A stretch of DNA of 64,000 nucleotides from Herpetosiphon aurantiacus DSM 785. Its GTDB lineage: Bacteria > Chloroflexota > Chloroflexia > Chloroflexales > Herpetosiphonaceae. The notes under the pieces were generated by a model. The model was given only the letters and a program-made list of their open reading frames with translations. It ran no database searches and was not told the origin of the DNA. Below, piece after piece: positions 41,498-50,948 of this stretch. The stretch is taken from contig CP000875.1 of assembly GCA_000018565.1 (NCBI GenBank), positions 2,929,199 through 2,993,198 on the forward strand. The letters are read 5' to 3'. The translations under genes were made by a program, and so were the position numbers. Positions within the stretch are counted from its first letter, which is position 1. Every line of letters starts with the position of its first letter.

Positions 41498-42895
41498 GTG
41501 GCCAATTCAGTTCCGAGCACAGATTCAGCTCATCCAGTCAATGATCGACGGGAGATCGCAGGTTGGCGGCTTTACGACTGGGCAAACTCAGGGTTTACCA
41601 CCACCGTGATTGCCGCTTTATTTGGGCCATTTTTAGAGGCCTTGGCCAAAGAAGCGGTTGGCGATGGTGGCACAGTGCTAAGTTTAGGCATCTACAAGGT
41701 TACTGCCGAATCGCTCTACCCCGATGCAGTTTCGTTATCGGTGTTATTGCAATTTCTCTTTTTGCCTTTGCTAGGAGCGTTGGCCGACTATACCAATATC
41801 AAGAAGCAATTGTTGATGTTCTTTTGTTTGCTGGGTGCTGCCGCCACGACCATGCTCTATATCGCCACGCCGGCAACCTATCTGTTTGCGGCGCTAGCGT
41901 TTGTGGTTGCTAACCTCAGTTTTGGCGCTTCAATCGTTTTCTACAATGCCTTCCTCAACGAAATTACCACCGAGGACATGCGCGATAAGGTTTCGAGCCA
42001 AGGTTTTGCGTTTGGCTATATTGGCGGTGGGGTTTTGCTCGCAGTTAATTTGGTGCTGGTGGTGTTTGCCGAAACGTTTGGCCTGACAACCTCCATGGCT
42101 GTGCGCATCTCCTTAGCTTCGGCAGGGCTGTGGTGGGGAATTTTCGGCTATTTCGGCATTCAACGGCTCAAAAATCGCGCTTCAGCTCGCAAGGTTCCGG
42201 CGGGCCAACATTATCTCACGGTCAGTGTGCGCGAACTCCGGAGTGCCTTTCGCGACCTTGGGCGTTTGCGCCAAACCTTGCGCTTTTTGATTGGCTATCT
42301 GCTCTACAACGATGGCATCCAAACTGTGATTGGCATTTCGTCAGTCTTTTTGGTCAACGAGCTATTTATAGCCAAAGGCCAAAGCTCAGACGACGCTCAA
42401 TCGTTTTTGCTCGGTTTGGTGTTGATGATTCAATTTGTGGCTTTTGGCGGAGCCTTGGGCTTCGAACGAATTTCACGTAAAGTTGGCACCAAACGGGCGA
42501 TTTTGATCTCGCTGTTTATCTGGACAGGTGTGATCGTCTATGCCTATGCCTTCTTAGATAGCGTGTTCCAGGCATGGTTTATGGGTGCGGCAATCGCTTT
42601 GGTGCTCGGCGGTTCACAATCGCTTTCCCGCGCTTTGTTCTCACGTATGATCCCGCATGGTCGCGAAGCTGCCTTCTATGGCATTTACGAAATTTCCGAG
42701 CGTGGCACATCGTGGATTGGGCCGTTTATTTTTGCGCGGGTAATTGCCGCCACTGGCTCGTATCGCCAAGCAATTCTTTCGTTGATTGCGCTGTTTGCAG
42801 GTGGGATTGTGATTCTATTGCTCACCAACACCACCAAAGCCATTCACGATGCTGGCAATCAATTGCCAGAAGAAGCCGCCGCCAGCCATAGCTAA
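41498..42895 (+). CDS. UMF1/Atg22-like MFS transporter
   Basis: 465 residues with about twelve membrane segments. The start region REIAGWRLYDWANSGFTTTV is the hallmark of the UMF1 family related to yeast Atg22, a vacuolar amino acid effluxer. Further features: LGALADYTNIKKQLL, NLSFGASIVFYNAFLNEI, FIGYLLYNDGIQTVIGISSV and the final GGSQSLSRALFSRMIPHGRE, EISERGTSWIGPFIFA. Likely an efflux carrier for amino acids or related compounds; substrate unproved. The start is GTG at 41498, set by AAGGAG 7 bases upstream. A terminator separates it from cobB. Confidence 0.9.
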   Translation: MANSVPSTDSAHPVNDRREIAGWRLYDWANSGFTTTVIAALFGPFLEALAKEAVGDGGTVLSLGIYKVTAESLYPDAVSLSVLLQFLFLPLLGALADYTNIKKQLLMFFCLLGAAATTMLYIATPATYLFAALAFVVANLSFGASIVFYNAFLNEITTEDMRDKVSSQGFAFGYIGGGVLLAVNLVLVVFAETFGLTTSMAVRISLASAGLWWGIFGYFGIQRLKNRASARKVPAGQHYLTVSVRELRSAFRDLGRLRQTLRFLIGYLLYNDGIQTVIGISSVFLVNELFIAKGQSSDDAQSFLLGLVLMIQFVAFGGALGFERISRKVGTKRAILISLFIWTGVIVYAYAFLDSVFQAWFMGAAIALVLGGSQSLSRALFSRMIPHGREAAFYGIYEISERGTSWIGPFIFARVIAATGSYRQAILSLIALFAGGIVILLLTNTTKAIHDAGNQLPEEAAASHS

Positions 42896-42916
42896 ATTGG
42901 TCAATTAATCAAGTTT

Positions 42917-42949
42917 GCCAAGCATCAGCAATTGGTGCTTGGCTTTTTT
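42917..42949 (+). terminator. terminator after MFS gene
   Basis: An 11-bp stem with one wobble pair (GCCAAGCATCA / TGGTGCTTGGC), 5-base loop, then six T residues. It ends 7 bases before the ribosome site of cobB. Confidence 0.88.
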
Positions 42950-42966
42950 GTGGATAGGAGTATTGT

Positions 42967-44331
42967 TTGACTGCCCGTGTGATTATTGCTGCCGCCCATA
43001 GTGGCAGCGGCAAAACCTTGTTAACTGCTGGCTTGATTGGGGCGATTCGGCGGCTGGGCCTTAACGTTCAGCCCTTTAAATGTGGCCCCGATTATATCGA
43101 TCCTGGCCATCATAGCTTAGTTGCCCAGCGCCCGTGTCGCAATTTGGATGCCTGGTTATTTACGCCAGAGCAATTGCAACGCCATTTTTGCCAAATCGCT
43201 GCCCCTGCCGATCTGGCAATTATCGAGGGCGTGATGGGGCTATTCGATGGCTATGGCGCACTCGATGATACTGGCAGCACCGCCCATATCGCCCGCTTAT
43301 TGCAAGCACCAGTCGTTTTGGTGGTCGATGCTGGCGGCATGGCCCGCAGCGCCGCCGCCGTAGTAGCAGGTTTTCAGCACTTCGATCCACAGGTGCAGAT
43401 CGGCGGGGTGTTGCTGAACAAGGTTGGCAGCGCACGCCATGCCGATTTATGTGCTACAGCGATTGAGCAACACACCGGCATTAAATGCTTGGGCTATTTG
43501 CCCCGCCAAGCTCAATTCAACCTACCTGAACGTCATCTCGGTTTAGTAACTGCTGAATCTGCGAAGCAGACTATTTTAGAAACGCTTGATGCAGTGGCAA
43601 CGACGCTAAGCAGCACCTGCCAGCTTGAGCAATTGGTCAGTTTAGCCCAAAGTGCCCCACCAATTCAGTTAGAGCCACTGCCAATCAGCCCAATTGAGTA
43701 TGCACAGCGGCCAGTCATTGCAGTGGCTTATGACGCAGCATTTAGTTTTATCTACCCTGAGATGCAAGAATGTTTGCAGGCCGCCGGAGCCGAAATCGCC
43801 TTATTCAGCCCAATCGCCGATCAGCAGTTGCCCACCAATTGCGCTGGAATCATTTTGAGTGGCGGCTATCCTGAGTTGTATGCTGCTGAGTTGAGCACTA
43901 ATCAGGCCATGCTCAATGCATTACGTCAAGCTCATGCTGCGAATGTGCCGATGTATGCTGAATGTGGCGGGCTGATGTACTTGACCGAGGCGATTGTTGA
44001 TCAAGCAGGTCAGCCTTGGCCGATGGTAGGTTTACTGCCAGGCAGCAGCCAGATGCATCAAAAAGTCAGTTTGGGCTATCGCACAATCAGCGTTTGCAAT
44101 GATAATCCCTTGTTCAGTGCTAACAGCCAAGTGCGCGGCCATGAATTCCACTATTCGCGCTGGGAAAACCCTGAGCCAGCCACAGCAGCCTATTGCATAA
44201 TTGCGCCCGACGGCACGCCTCAGCAGCATGAAGGCTACCAAGCTGGCAATTTACTAGCAAGTTATATCCATCTGCATTGGCTAGCCAACCCAAGCATGGC
44301 CCAACGGTTCGTTGCCTCGTGCTGTTCTTGA
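42967..44331 (+). CDS. cobB: cobyrinic acid a,c-diamide synthase
   Basis: Amidates carboxylates a and c of (hydrogeno)cobyrinic acid with glutamine and ATP in cobalamin synthesis; CbiA/CobB family, 454 residues. P-loop AAAHSGSGKT at residues 8-17, FKCGPDYIDPGHH near 37, EGVMGLFDG near 85, and the C-terminal glutaminase domain with the nucleophile C333 in YAECGGLMYL and the triad His in RGHEFHYSRWE. The start is TTG, with AGGAG 6 bases upstream and MTARVIIAAAHSG beginning exactly at the domain. Other cobalamin genes are not in the window, so this is a lone gene, possibly part of a scattered pathway or salvage. Confidence 0.95.
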   Translation: MTARVIIAAAHSGSGKTLLTAGLIGAIRRLGLNVQPFKCGPDYIDPGHHSLVAQRPCRNLDAWLFTPEQLQRHFCQIAAPADLAIIEGVMGLFDGYGALDDTGSTAHIARLLQAPVVLVVDAGGMARSAAAVVAGFQHFDPQVQIGGVLLNKVGSARHADLCATAIEQHTGIKCLGYLPRQAQFNLPERHLGLVTAESAKQTILETLDAVATTLSSTCQLEQLVSLAQSAPPIQLEPLPISPIEYAQRPVIAVAYDAAFSFIYPEMQECLQAAGAEIALFSPIADQQLPTNCAGIILSGGYPELYAAELSTNQAMLNALRQAHAANVPMYAECGGLMYLTEAIVDQAGQPWPMVGLLPGSSQMHQKVSLGYRTISVCNDNPLFSANSQVRGHEFHYSRWENPEPATAAYCIIAPDGTPQQHEGYQAGNLLASYIHLHWLANPSMAQRFVASCCS

Positions 44332-44698
44332 TAACATTATGGGAATAGGTTTTTAATGCTTCACTAGGGAGCACGGCTGGGAACGGGGCTAGGTAATAGG
44401 TATCATGGTTCATTGGGCCTCTCACCCCCAGCCCTGCTCCCACTGCGGCGGGCAAAAAAGCGGACTAGGGATAAGGGTATGCTGACCATTGTTCATGCGA
44501 TAAACCATTACAGAGTTCGCATTCATGTTTAGTTAGAATATCAAGCTGGGATGGCTCCGAATGCACATGCCGCAGCGTCAATCACGCCCATGCCCTTGGC
44601 CCAAGCACAGCATGGCCCCCGATCCTCATGCCCATCATAGCTTAAAAACCTTCCCCTGCCGCTCAGCTCCCATTGTTGGATTAACAAACCCCCTACTT
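44332..44698. other. intergenic region with imperfect inverted repeat
   Basis: 367 bases between convergent cobB and the beta-helix gene. Arms at about 44367-44382 (GGGAGCACGGCTGGGA) and 44426-44441 pair at nearly all positions around a 43-base loop. No gene is supported; a minus-strand stretch at 44519-44690 is open but lacks a start. Confidence 0.5.
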
Positions 44699-47296
44699 TT
44701 AGTTGGTAACCCATGGCGCATAAACATGATGGGTTGACGGCACTGGAGTCGTAACCGTGGTTGTCGCCGTTGGTGTATTGCTTGGTGTAACACTTGGCTC
44801 AAGCGTCGCCGTAGGTGTCTCAGTCAGCGTTGCAGTTGCAGTATTAGTCGGTGTATTGGTTGGTGTGTTCGTTAATGTTGCCGTAATCGTCGCTGTCGCC
44901 GTAGCTGTAGCAATTTCTGTCGCAGTGACCGTGGCAACGTCAGTCGCGGTTGCGGTGATCGTGGCGATTTCGGTTGGTGTGGCCGTCGCCACTTCCGTTA
45001 CCGTGGCCGTGGGCGTTGCAATCTCAGTTGGCGTATTAGTCGCGGTTGCAATTGCTGTTGCCGTTGGCGTGTTGGTTGCCGTATTGGTCGGCGTGTTGGT
45101 TGGCGTGTTCGTTGCAGTTGCGGTCGCGGTTGGTACAGTTGGTACAGGGGTATTGGTGTTGGTTGGAATTGGCGTAGCCGTGGCATTACTATCAACAATA
45201 TTAATCACAATTTGATAGGGTGTGCCTTGTGTGCCAGTTCCACCTGAACCTGTGTAGGTGGCTGCTTTGATCACATGGGTTCCATGGGCCAAGGCCGGAT
45301 TCATCGGCAAGAAATCTGTACCATTGGTTTGATCGCCAGCGATTGAATAAGGCCGACCACTTTCGGTGCGATAAACCACGCTATCAACCCAAAAACGCAC
45401 GCTGCCAATCCCGCTCGAAGGCGCGGTTGGAGCAACAATGCTGATATTACGGGTTCCCAGCGTCGCATAATTAATTGTCACGCCATTGGGAATTGGATCA
45501 TACATAACTTGATCAGTATCGGCATTGTACATAATCAAGCGTGGCACATACGAACCAGTTGGGGTTGGAGTGTTGGTTGGCGCGATTGTAGCAGTCGCAG
45601 TTGGTTGAATATTGGTTGGCGTTGGTGTGATCACCGCGCCTGGTGCAGTGAAAATATTGCCAGTGGCGACGGTGTTGGGGCCAATCACTACCAAATTATT
45701 GCTTGGGTGGTTATAAATCGTGTTATTGGTGATCGTGTTGAAATCGGTCAGATAATCAACTGGGGTGGTGGGTGGCACAGCCAAGTTGACCTCACGAATC
45801 CCAAAGAGTTGGTTACTGCCCGCTGTGTTTTCAACAATATTATCTTGGATGATATAGCGTTGGACTGGGCCGCGCTTGGAAAGCAAGTTAATGCCAGCAT
45901 AATCTTGATTGCCAGTGTTGTTATTGCGAATCACGTTGCGGCGAATAATGTTATTGGCCGTATTGCCACCACCATTAACCTCAATCCCAGCGCGGAAATT
46001 GCCTTCCATAATGCTATCTTCAATGATGTTATCGGTATCACGTGAGGAATTATCGGTATCGCCACCACCTAAATCGCCAACGCCTGAGCCAGCATTATTA
46101 CGGAAAACGCTCTGGCGAATATTAACTCGTTGGTTAGCCCAACAATAGTACAAACCATCGCCAGCAGTCCCACGTGCTGCATAGCCCAAATTGCCAATCC
46201 CTTGAATTTTGAAAAATTCAATATCGCGTGAAGCAGTACCTGGATGGAAGCCATGGCCACGATTAGCAGTTGCCAGACTATTGCTGACCGTGCTTTGATC
46301 ACACGATTGCAAGCTTACGCCATCGCTATGCCAATAGCGCACGGTGATGTTATCGATCGTCACAAAGCGGCAATAGACAAAGTTAATCGCTCCAATATAA
46401 AACTCATAGAAGGCCGGCTTTTGGTTGGTGTTCCAGCCCTCAATCGTCAAATCGCGTACACCCATATTTTGCAAGCGATTGTTGAAATTGGTTCCAAGCG
46501 CAAAAATCGCCGAATAGGCGTGCGATACGACTGAGTTATTGGGCACTGAAAGCGTCAAAGGCTTTTTGAGGGTCAGCGTGTTGTTGCTGGTATTGATCGA
46601 ATCGACCATATTTTGCTCAACACCCCAATTGCCAATGCCTGTACCTTCAGTTCCTTTAATAATGATGCCTTCGCCTGGATTGAACACGCTGGTATCGGCC
46701 ACGCTGATCACATTGGTTCCTTGGGTGGCAGCACCGGTCAATTTGGTGTACAAACCATACGACACTTGCGAAACATTAGCAGTCAGCGGGTAATTGACCG
46801 CGCGATCAAGCGTGATCGTTTGATTAGTACTATTGATGCTCATAATTTCATAGGAGCCAGGCAAGAAGCGCAATTCTGTCGAACGCCAGACATAGACGAT
46901 CATACCAACTCGAAATGGCGTAACGCTGGCAACTTTAATTGTTGAAAGATTGCTGCCAGTTTGCGTGACAAAAACCCGTTGCTCGTTACGACCAGCCTTT
47001 AAAATCGTCTCAGCCCCGACCCCTTGCAAAGTCACGCCAGTTTTAAGATCGAGGTAGGTTTCGAGGGTAAAGCTACCAGCGGGTAAGCGCACCGTGCCGC
47101 CCCCCTGAGCAGCCGCAGCATCAATCGCCGCTTGAATGCCAAAATCGGGCGCTAATGGATTTAAATATGGTGTTGCATCAATCGTATTGGCAAACGCCGA
47201 TTGTAACAGCCAACTAAATGAACCAAGACCAAACGTTAAAATGATAAGAGCACTAACTACTGACCTGAATCGTTGTTGCACAAAGCTTGGCTGCAT
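44699..47296 (-). CDS. large secreted beta-helix protein with Thr-rich stalk
   Basis: 865 residues with a signal peptide (about 1-36, ending SAFA). Residues 45-560 form a right-handed parallel beta-helix of the pectate lyase/tailspike type: FGIQAAIDAAAAQGGGTVRLPAG and SFTLETYLDLKTGVTLQG, then turns such as DNIIEDSIMEGNFRAGIEV and ANNIIRRNVIRNNNTGN. A Thr/Pro linker follows, then an all-beta domain (about 585-690; VRFWVDSVVYRTESGRPY, HGTHVIKAATYTG). Residues about 695-850 are a long Thr/Ala/Pro stalk, ending HHVYAPWVTN. Surface polysaccharide binding or cleavage is likely; catalytic residues are not clear. The start is set by the signal peptide and GGAGGG close to the ATG. Confidence 0.8.
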   Translation of the reverse strand: MQPSFVQQRFRSVVSALIILTFGLGSFSWLLQSAFANTIDATPYLNPLAPDFGIQAAIDAAAAQGGGTVRLPAGSFTLETYLDLKTGVTLQGVGAETILKAGRNEQRVFVTQTGSNLSTIKVASVTPFRVGMIVYVWRSTELRFLPGSYEIMSINSTNQTITLDRAVNYPLTANVSQVSYGLYTKLTGAATQGTNVISVADTSVFNPGEGIIIKGTEGTGIGNWGVEQNMVDSINTSNNTLTLKKPLTLSVPNNSVVSHAYSAIFALGTNFNNRLQNMGVRDLTIEGWNTNQKPAFYEFYIGAINFVYCRFVTIDNITVRYWHSDGVSLQSCDQSTVSNSLATANRGHGFHPGTASRDIEFFKIQGIGNLGYAARGTAGDGLYYCWANQRVNIRQSVFRNNAGSGVGDLGGGDTDNSSRDTDNIIEDSIMEGNFRAGIEVNGGGNTANNIIRRNVIRNNNTGNQDYAGINLLSKRGPVQRYIIQDNIVENTAGSNQLFGIREVNLAVPPTTPVDYLTDFNTITNNTIYNHPSNNLVVIGPNTVATGNIFTAPGAVITPTPTNIQPTATATIAPTNTPTPTGSYVPRLIMYNADTDQVMYDPIPNGVTINYATLGTRNISIVAPTAPSSGIGSVRFWVDSVVYRTESGRPYSIAGDQTNGTDFLPMNPALAHGTHVIKAATYTGSGGTGTQGTPYQIVINIVDSNATATPIPTNTNTPVPTVPTATATATNTPTNTPTNTATNTPTATAIATATNTPTEIATPTATVTEVATATPTEIATITATATDVATVTATEIATATATATITATLTNTPTNTPTNTATATLTETPTATLEPSVTPSNTPTATTTVTTPVPSTHHVYAPWVTN
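44757..45170 (-). repeat. low-complexity coding repeat for Thr/Ala stalk
   Basis: DNA built of imperfect GT[TC]GC[ACGT]GT-like units (plus strand) coding TATATNTPTNTPTNT and TEIATPTATVTEVAT-type repeats in the beta-helix protein. Length variation by slippage is likely. Confidence 0.8.
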
Positions 47297-48187
47297 AGTC
47301 CCTCCGCGCGTGAACCTTGGTGCTGAACAATAAAAAAGGAGCCTTTCAATAGCCCCCATGCACCGAGTTCTCTGAGCCTTTAATCAAACTGGGAAGTATT
47401 CACAATGAGTTTGATCTTCTGACTCTTATTGTACTATGGCATACCATAGCGCATATTGGCCTTTTTTCCTACAGGACTTTAGGCCTACTTGACAAACTAT
47501 CCCACTTTTAACCCGCTTTACGCTACCCCATGCGAGTGATTGGCACTAGCCCAATCTAGCTATATAGCTCGATTAACCGCAAAAACACCTAGAGCAACAC
47601 TGCCCTGGGTGTTTAGCATTTAATGGTTAACATATTAGGAAACCTATTCAAATAGGGCTAACTGCCACCAGCACTCATTGCTAATCAGCCAATGTTCTGC
47701 CTATTTGAGCAATTCAGTCAACGTCGGGATGAATGTGTGCGTTTGAAGCCTCGCTTACGCTCACCGTTGGTCGCCTGCTTGGGCAGTAGTATAGAGCAAT
47801 TCGACTGCTTGTCGAGTGCTCTGCTTAAGATGTTGCCTCTTTTACCAGTGATTAATAAACGATTATTATGGCTTTGTTAAGCCTTAAATCGTTTGTTCCA
47901 TACTTCCATGCTCATGTCGTTTTTTCTATAGTACCCAGCAGTACCCAGCTAACTAGCTTGTACAACCTGCACAAAAACCCAACAAGCAGCACTGGTAGAA
48001 TTGCCCGATAGCCACAAACCAGCACTATGGTATTGTATATGCGAAGCCTCTGCTACACTCCTTGTACCAATACCTCACCTCGCCTGCCCATGCTCTCAAC
48101 GTTGCGAGCGTAGGCAGCAGCGATGCTCATGTTCGGCAATGACTGCCCCCAAACGTCGATCCTCCACATCAACGAAAGGACGGGGTC
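47297..48187. other. long intergenic region before nitrate locus
   Basis: About 890 bases without a supported gene. It contains a CTATGG-CATA-CCATAG palindrome (47434-47449), an imperfect hairpin with AAACACC/GGTGTTT arms (47583-47614), another at 47791-47821 (AGAGCA...TGCTCT), and a 10-bp direct repeat GTACCCAGCA/GTACCCAGCT at 47931-47950. This last contains the spacing GTA-N8-TAC (47931-47944). A short open frame at 47692-47880 has no protein-like character. Confidence 0.5.
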
Positions 48188-48538
48188 ATGGGCATGTTTA
48201 TGGGTGAGGGCACTCCAGTGCTCCTGCATACAATCATCGAATTCGAAGGCAAGGGTTTTTTCAACCCACAAATGCTCGATCTGCGCTATGTTGTGCCAGC
48301 AGATCGCACCACGGGCATGCTCTATTTTCGAGCTGGCAGCACCGTAAGCAGCTTGGTCAATGTTTCAATTTTGCGCAATGGTCAAGTTCTACGCTACTTT
48401 CCGGTAGCCGCCGATTCAGCAATTCATGTGTCACTTGCCATCGTTGAGGAACACTCCGCCGGAACCGTGCTCGACGTGTGCGTCGCCGGTGAAGGTAGCG
48501 GCCTGTTGATTCTCGACATTGGCTACCTAGAAGTGTAG
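48188..48538 (+). CDS. unknown small protein heading the nitrate locus
   Basis: 116 residues, not recognised. No signal peptide or membrane segment. The sequence alternates like a small beta-sandwich: VLLHTIIEFEGKGFFNPQML, DLRYVVPADRTTGMLYFRAG, VNVSILRNGQVLRYF, IHVSLAIVEEHSAGTVLDVC and SGLLILDIGYLEV. AAGGA lies 9 bases before the ATG. It is 7 bases upstream of the AraC regulator and thus the first gene of the putative nitrate operon. It could be an accessory or regulatory partner; the start could also be the ATG two codons later. Confidence 0.65.
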   Translation: MGMFMGEGTPVLLHTIIEFEGKGFFNPQMLDLRYVVPADRTTGMLYFRAGSTVSSLVNVSILRNGQVLRYFPVAADSAIHVSLAIVEEHSAGTVLDVCVAGEGSGLLILDIGYLEV

Positions 48539-48545
48539 GCCGACC

Positions 48546-49481
48546 ATGAATGGATTGGTGCGTTTTCGGAATAACTTGCAATGGGCGACAACGCTGCCGC
48601 TCTTTCGCCGCCCAGGCCTGACCATCGAACGTCGGCGCTTTACCGACCAACGCCCGCTGATGCCGCAAATCGAGCGTTGGCGCAGTTGGTCGATGCAATT
48701 GACCTTGAGTGGCACACGCTATGTCAGCTATGGCGACCGCAGCTTTTGTCAAGCTCCAACCTCGTTGGTCTTGACTAGCCCGCAGATCGACCCGATGCGG
48801 ATTCGCTACTTGCCTGGTGCAACGACCGATTGGCTCAACTTGACTTGGACGAACGATGGTTGGCAGCATTTTCTGAACCAACATCCACAATTCAATCAGC
48901 GCCATGCCTATTTGATCAAAGATGCAGTTCGTTCGCCCTTGTTGGCAGTCCGCTACGTGCCACCACCAGCGCTCCATGCAGCCCGTCAATTAATCACGAT
49001 CGCAGCCCTGCCCGAAGCTCCACCAGCGACGTTGGAAAACGCGGCCACAACCTTTTTGGCGCTGTTAAGTGCGCTCGATTTCCAAACAACCTTAAATGGT
49101 TATGCACCAACCCAAGCTCAGTCGGTCGAAAAAGCCCAAGCTTTGATGATGAAAAACTTAGAGCGGCCACCAAGTATTAGTCAATTGGCTTCAACCTTAC
49201 ACATCAGCCCACGCCAATTGCAACGTGATTTTCTGGCTTGTACTGGGCTTAGCCCACTTAGTTATTTACAAATGTTGCGGCTCAGCGAGGCCAATATGCT
49301 GCTTGCCAGCACCAATTTGCCGATTGGAACGATCGCCAGCCGCTTGGGCTACGCCAGCGCCGCCCACTTTAGCGCCGCCTTCCGCCGTTTATACGATTGC
49401 ACGCCGCGCCAAATTCGCGAATACGACGATGACTTGATGCTTGAGGCTGTTATGGAGGAAGCTCATGGCTGTTCAAATTGA
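48546..49481 (+). CDS. AraC-family regulator in nitrate locus
   Basis: 311 residues. The N-terminal 190 residues resemble a cupin-like sensor (LTLSGTRYVSYGDRSFCQAP, TSLVLTSPQIDPMRIRYLPG). The C-terminal domain carries the two helix-turn-helix motifs: PPSISQLASTLHISPRQLQRDF and TIASRLGYASAAHFSAAFRRLY (AraC signature). It lies inside the operon, 7 bases after the small unknown gene and overlapping the nitrite reductase start by 17 bases. It is therefore probably autogenously linked to nitrate assimilation, sensing an intermediate or nitrogen status; that is inference. Confidence 0.9.
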   Translation: MNGLVRFRNNLQWATTLPLFRRPGLTIERRRFTDQRPLMPQIERWRSWSMQLTLSGTRYVSYGDRSFCQAPTSLVLTSPQIDPMRIRYLPGATTDWLNLTWTNDGWQHFLNQHPQFNQRHAYLIKDAVRSPLLAVRYVPPPALHAARQLITIAALPEAPPATLENAATTFLALLSALDFQTTLNGYAPTQAQSVEKAQALMMKNLERPPSISQLASTLHISPRQLQRDFLACTGLSPLSYLQMLRLSEANMLLASTNLPIGTIASRLGYASAAHFSAAFRRLYDCTPRQIREYDDDLMLEAVMEEAHGCSN

Positions 49482-50943
49482 AACCATCAAAAAGGTCAAA
49501 AATGGGCTTGATGTCTTGCCTGATCTGTATCGCTATGCTCGCTTAGGCTTCGATGCGATTCCCGAAGATGAGCTTGAGCGCTTGAAATGGTATGGATTGT
49601 TACACCGCAAGCAAACGCCTGGCTTCTTTATGCAACGCCTGCGCATTCCCAATGGCATTCTGAGCACGCGCCAAATGCGGGCAATCGTCAGCATCTCGCG
49701 CGATTTTGGCCGCAACACCATGGATTTGACCACCCGCGAAAATATTCAATTGCGCTGGTTGCGCATCGAAGATGTGCCAGAAGTGTTTCAACGCTTGCAA
49801 AATGTTGGCCTAACATCCCAACAAACTGGGCTTGATAACTATCGCAATGTGATGGGCTGCCCCTTGGCTGGCCTGCACCACGCAGAAATTTTCAACGCTG
49901 CCCCCATTGCCCAAAGCGTTTCGTTGGCCTTGCTTGGCCGCGAGTTCAGCGATTTGCCGCGCAAATTCAATATTACGATCAGCGGTTGCTCGCACGATTG
50001 TGCCCATAGCCGAGCCAACGATATTGGCATGACTCCTGCCGCCAAAGAAATTAATGGCTATCGTGTGCTCGGTTTCCACGTAGCGCTGGGCGGAGCATTG
50101 GGCGGCACATCGCCGCAACTGGGCCAAGATGCAGGCATCTTCTTAACCACTGAACAAGCCTTGCCTTTCTGTCGCGCGGTCTTGACGGTGTTCCGCGACA
50201 ATGGCTCACGCGAAAAACGCACCGAAGCCCGCTTGAAATGGCTGATTCGCGAATGGGGCATGCCGCGCTTTATGGCCGAAGTTGAAAAGGTGTTTGGTCA
50301 AGCCTTCTTCAGCGCTGGCGAATCGTTGTTGATTGAGCATAGCGGCGACCACTTGGGCATTCATCAACAACAAGAGGCTGGCTTTGTAACGGTTGGTTTA
50401 TTAGTGCCAGTTGGTCGAACTAACGCCGAGCAAATGGTCGAAATCGCTGATTTGGCCGATGCCTATGGCACTGGCGAACTGCGCTTGACCCCCGATCAAA
50501 ACATTCTGATTCCGAATGTGCACGAAACCTGCCTCGAACGCTTGTTGGCTGAGCCATTGCTACAAGTGCTGCAACCACATGCACCTGGGGCGTTGCGCGG
50601 TTTGGTCAGTTGTACAGGTCGCGATTATTGCCACTTTGCCTTGAGCGATACCAAAGAATTATCGTTGCAAGTTGCCACCGAATTGGCCAGCTTAATTCCT
50701 GCTGAACGCCGCGTCGATTTGAAAGTTTCGGGCTGCGTACACGCCTGTGGTCAGCATCACGTTGGCGAAATTGGTTTGCAAGCTCAGCGTTTGCGGCTCG
50801 AAGATGGCACAATCGTCGATGCTTTCGATCTATTTGTTGGTGGCAACCATCAGCAACTGGCAACCCTTAAAGCTCGCAAAATCCCAGTTGATCAATTGGC
50901 TGGGCGGATTGCTGCTGAACTCGCCGTTATGGATGGGGAATAA
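49465..50943 (+). CDS. nirA: ferredoxin-nitrite reductase
   Basis: Siroheme and 4Fe-4S enzyme reducing nitrite to ammonium with six electrons. 492 residues, two ferrodoxin-like half repeats: first NTMDLTTRENIQLRWL and NVMGCPLAGL, second ELRLTPDQNILIPN. The cluster and siroheme cysteines are in CTGRDYCHFA (C-x5-C) and SGCVHACGQHH (C-x3-C). Sulfite reductase is the close alternative; nitrite is preferred because of the adjacent nitrate reductase and nitrate transporter. The ATG at 49465 has GGAGGA 5 bases upstream and lies inside the end of the AraC gene. The nitrate reductase gene follows after 5 bases. Confidence 0.9.
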   Translation: MAVQIETIKKVKNGLDVLPDLYRYARLGFDAIPEDELERLKWYGLLHRKQTPGFFMQRLRIPNGILSTRQMRAIVSISRDFGRNTMDLTTRENIQLRWLRIEDVPEVFQRLQNVGLTSQQTGLDNYRNVMGCPLAGLHHAEIFNAAPIAQSVSLALLGREFSDLPRKFNITISGCSHDCAHSRANDIGMTPAAKEINGYRVLGFHVALGGALGGTSPQLGQDAGIFLTTEQALPFCRAVLTVFRDNGSREKRTEARLKWLIREWGMPRFMAEVEKVFGQAFFSAGESLLIEHSGDHLGIHQQQEAGFVTVGLLVPVGRTNAEQMVEIADLADAYGTGELRLTPDQNILIPNVHETCLERLLAEPLLQVLQPHAPGALRGLVSCTGRDYCHFALSDTKELSLQVATELASLIPAERRVDLKVSGCVHACGQHHVGEIGLQAQRLRLEDGTIVDAFDLFVGGNHQQLATLKARKIPVDQLAGRIAAELAVMDGE

Positions 50944-50948
50944 GCATC

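Noticed and set aside
44519-44690. Minus-strand open stretch ending GMGVIDAAACAFGAIPA, resembling the end of a real protein.
   Set aside because: Only 57 codons, no start or ribosome site, overlaps the 3' end of the beta-helix gene, and such a stretch is not improbable by chance in GC-rich sequence.
44757-45215. Plus-strand open frame of Val/Ala-rich repeats opposite the Thr stalk.
   Set aside because: It is the complement of the low-complexity stalk coding region of a secreted protein and has no independent support.
47692-47880. Open frame of 62 codons in the long gap before the nitrate locus.
   Set aside because: No ribosome site, no recognisable domain and unnatural composition (many Cys, Leu, Arg); more likely non-coding.
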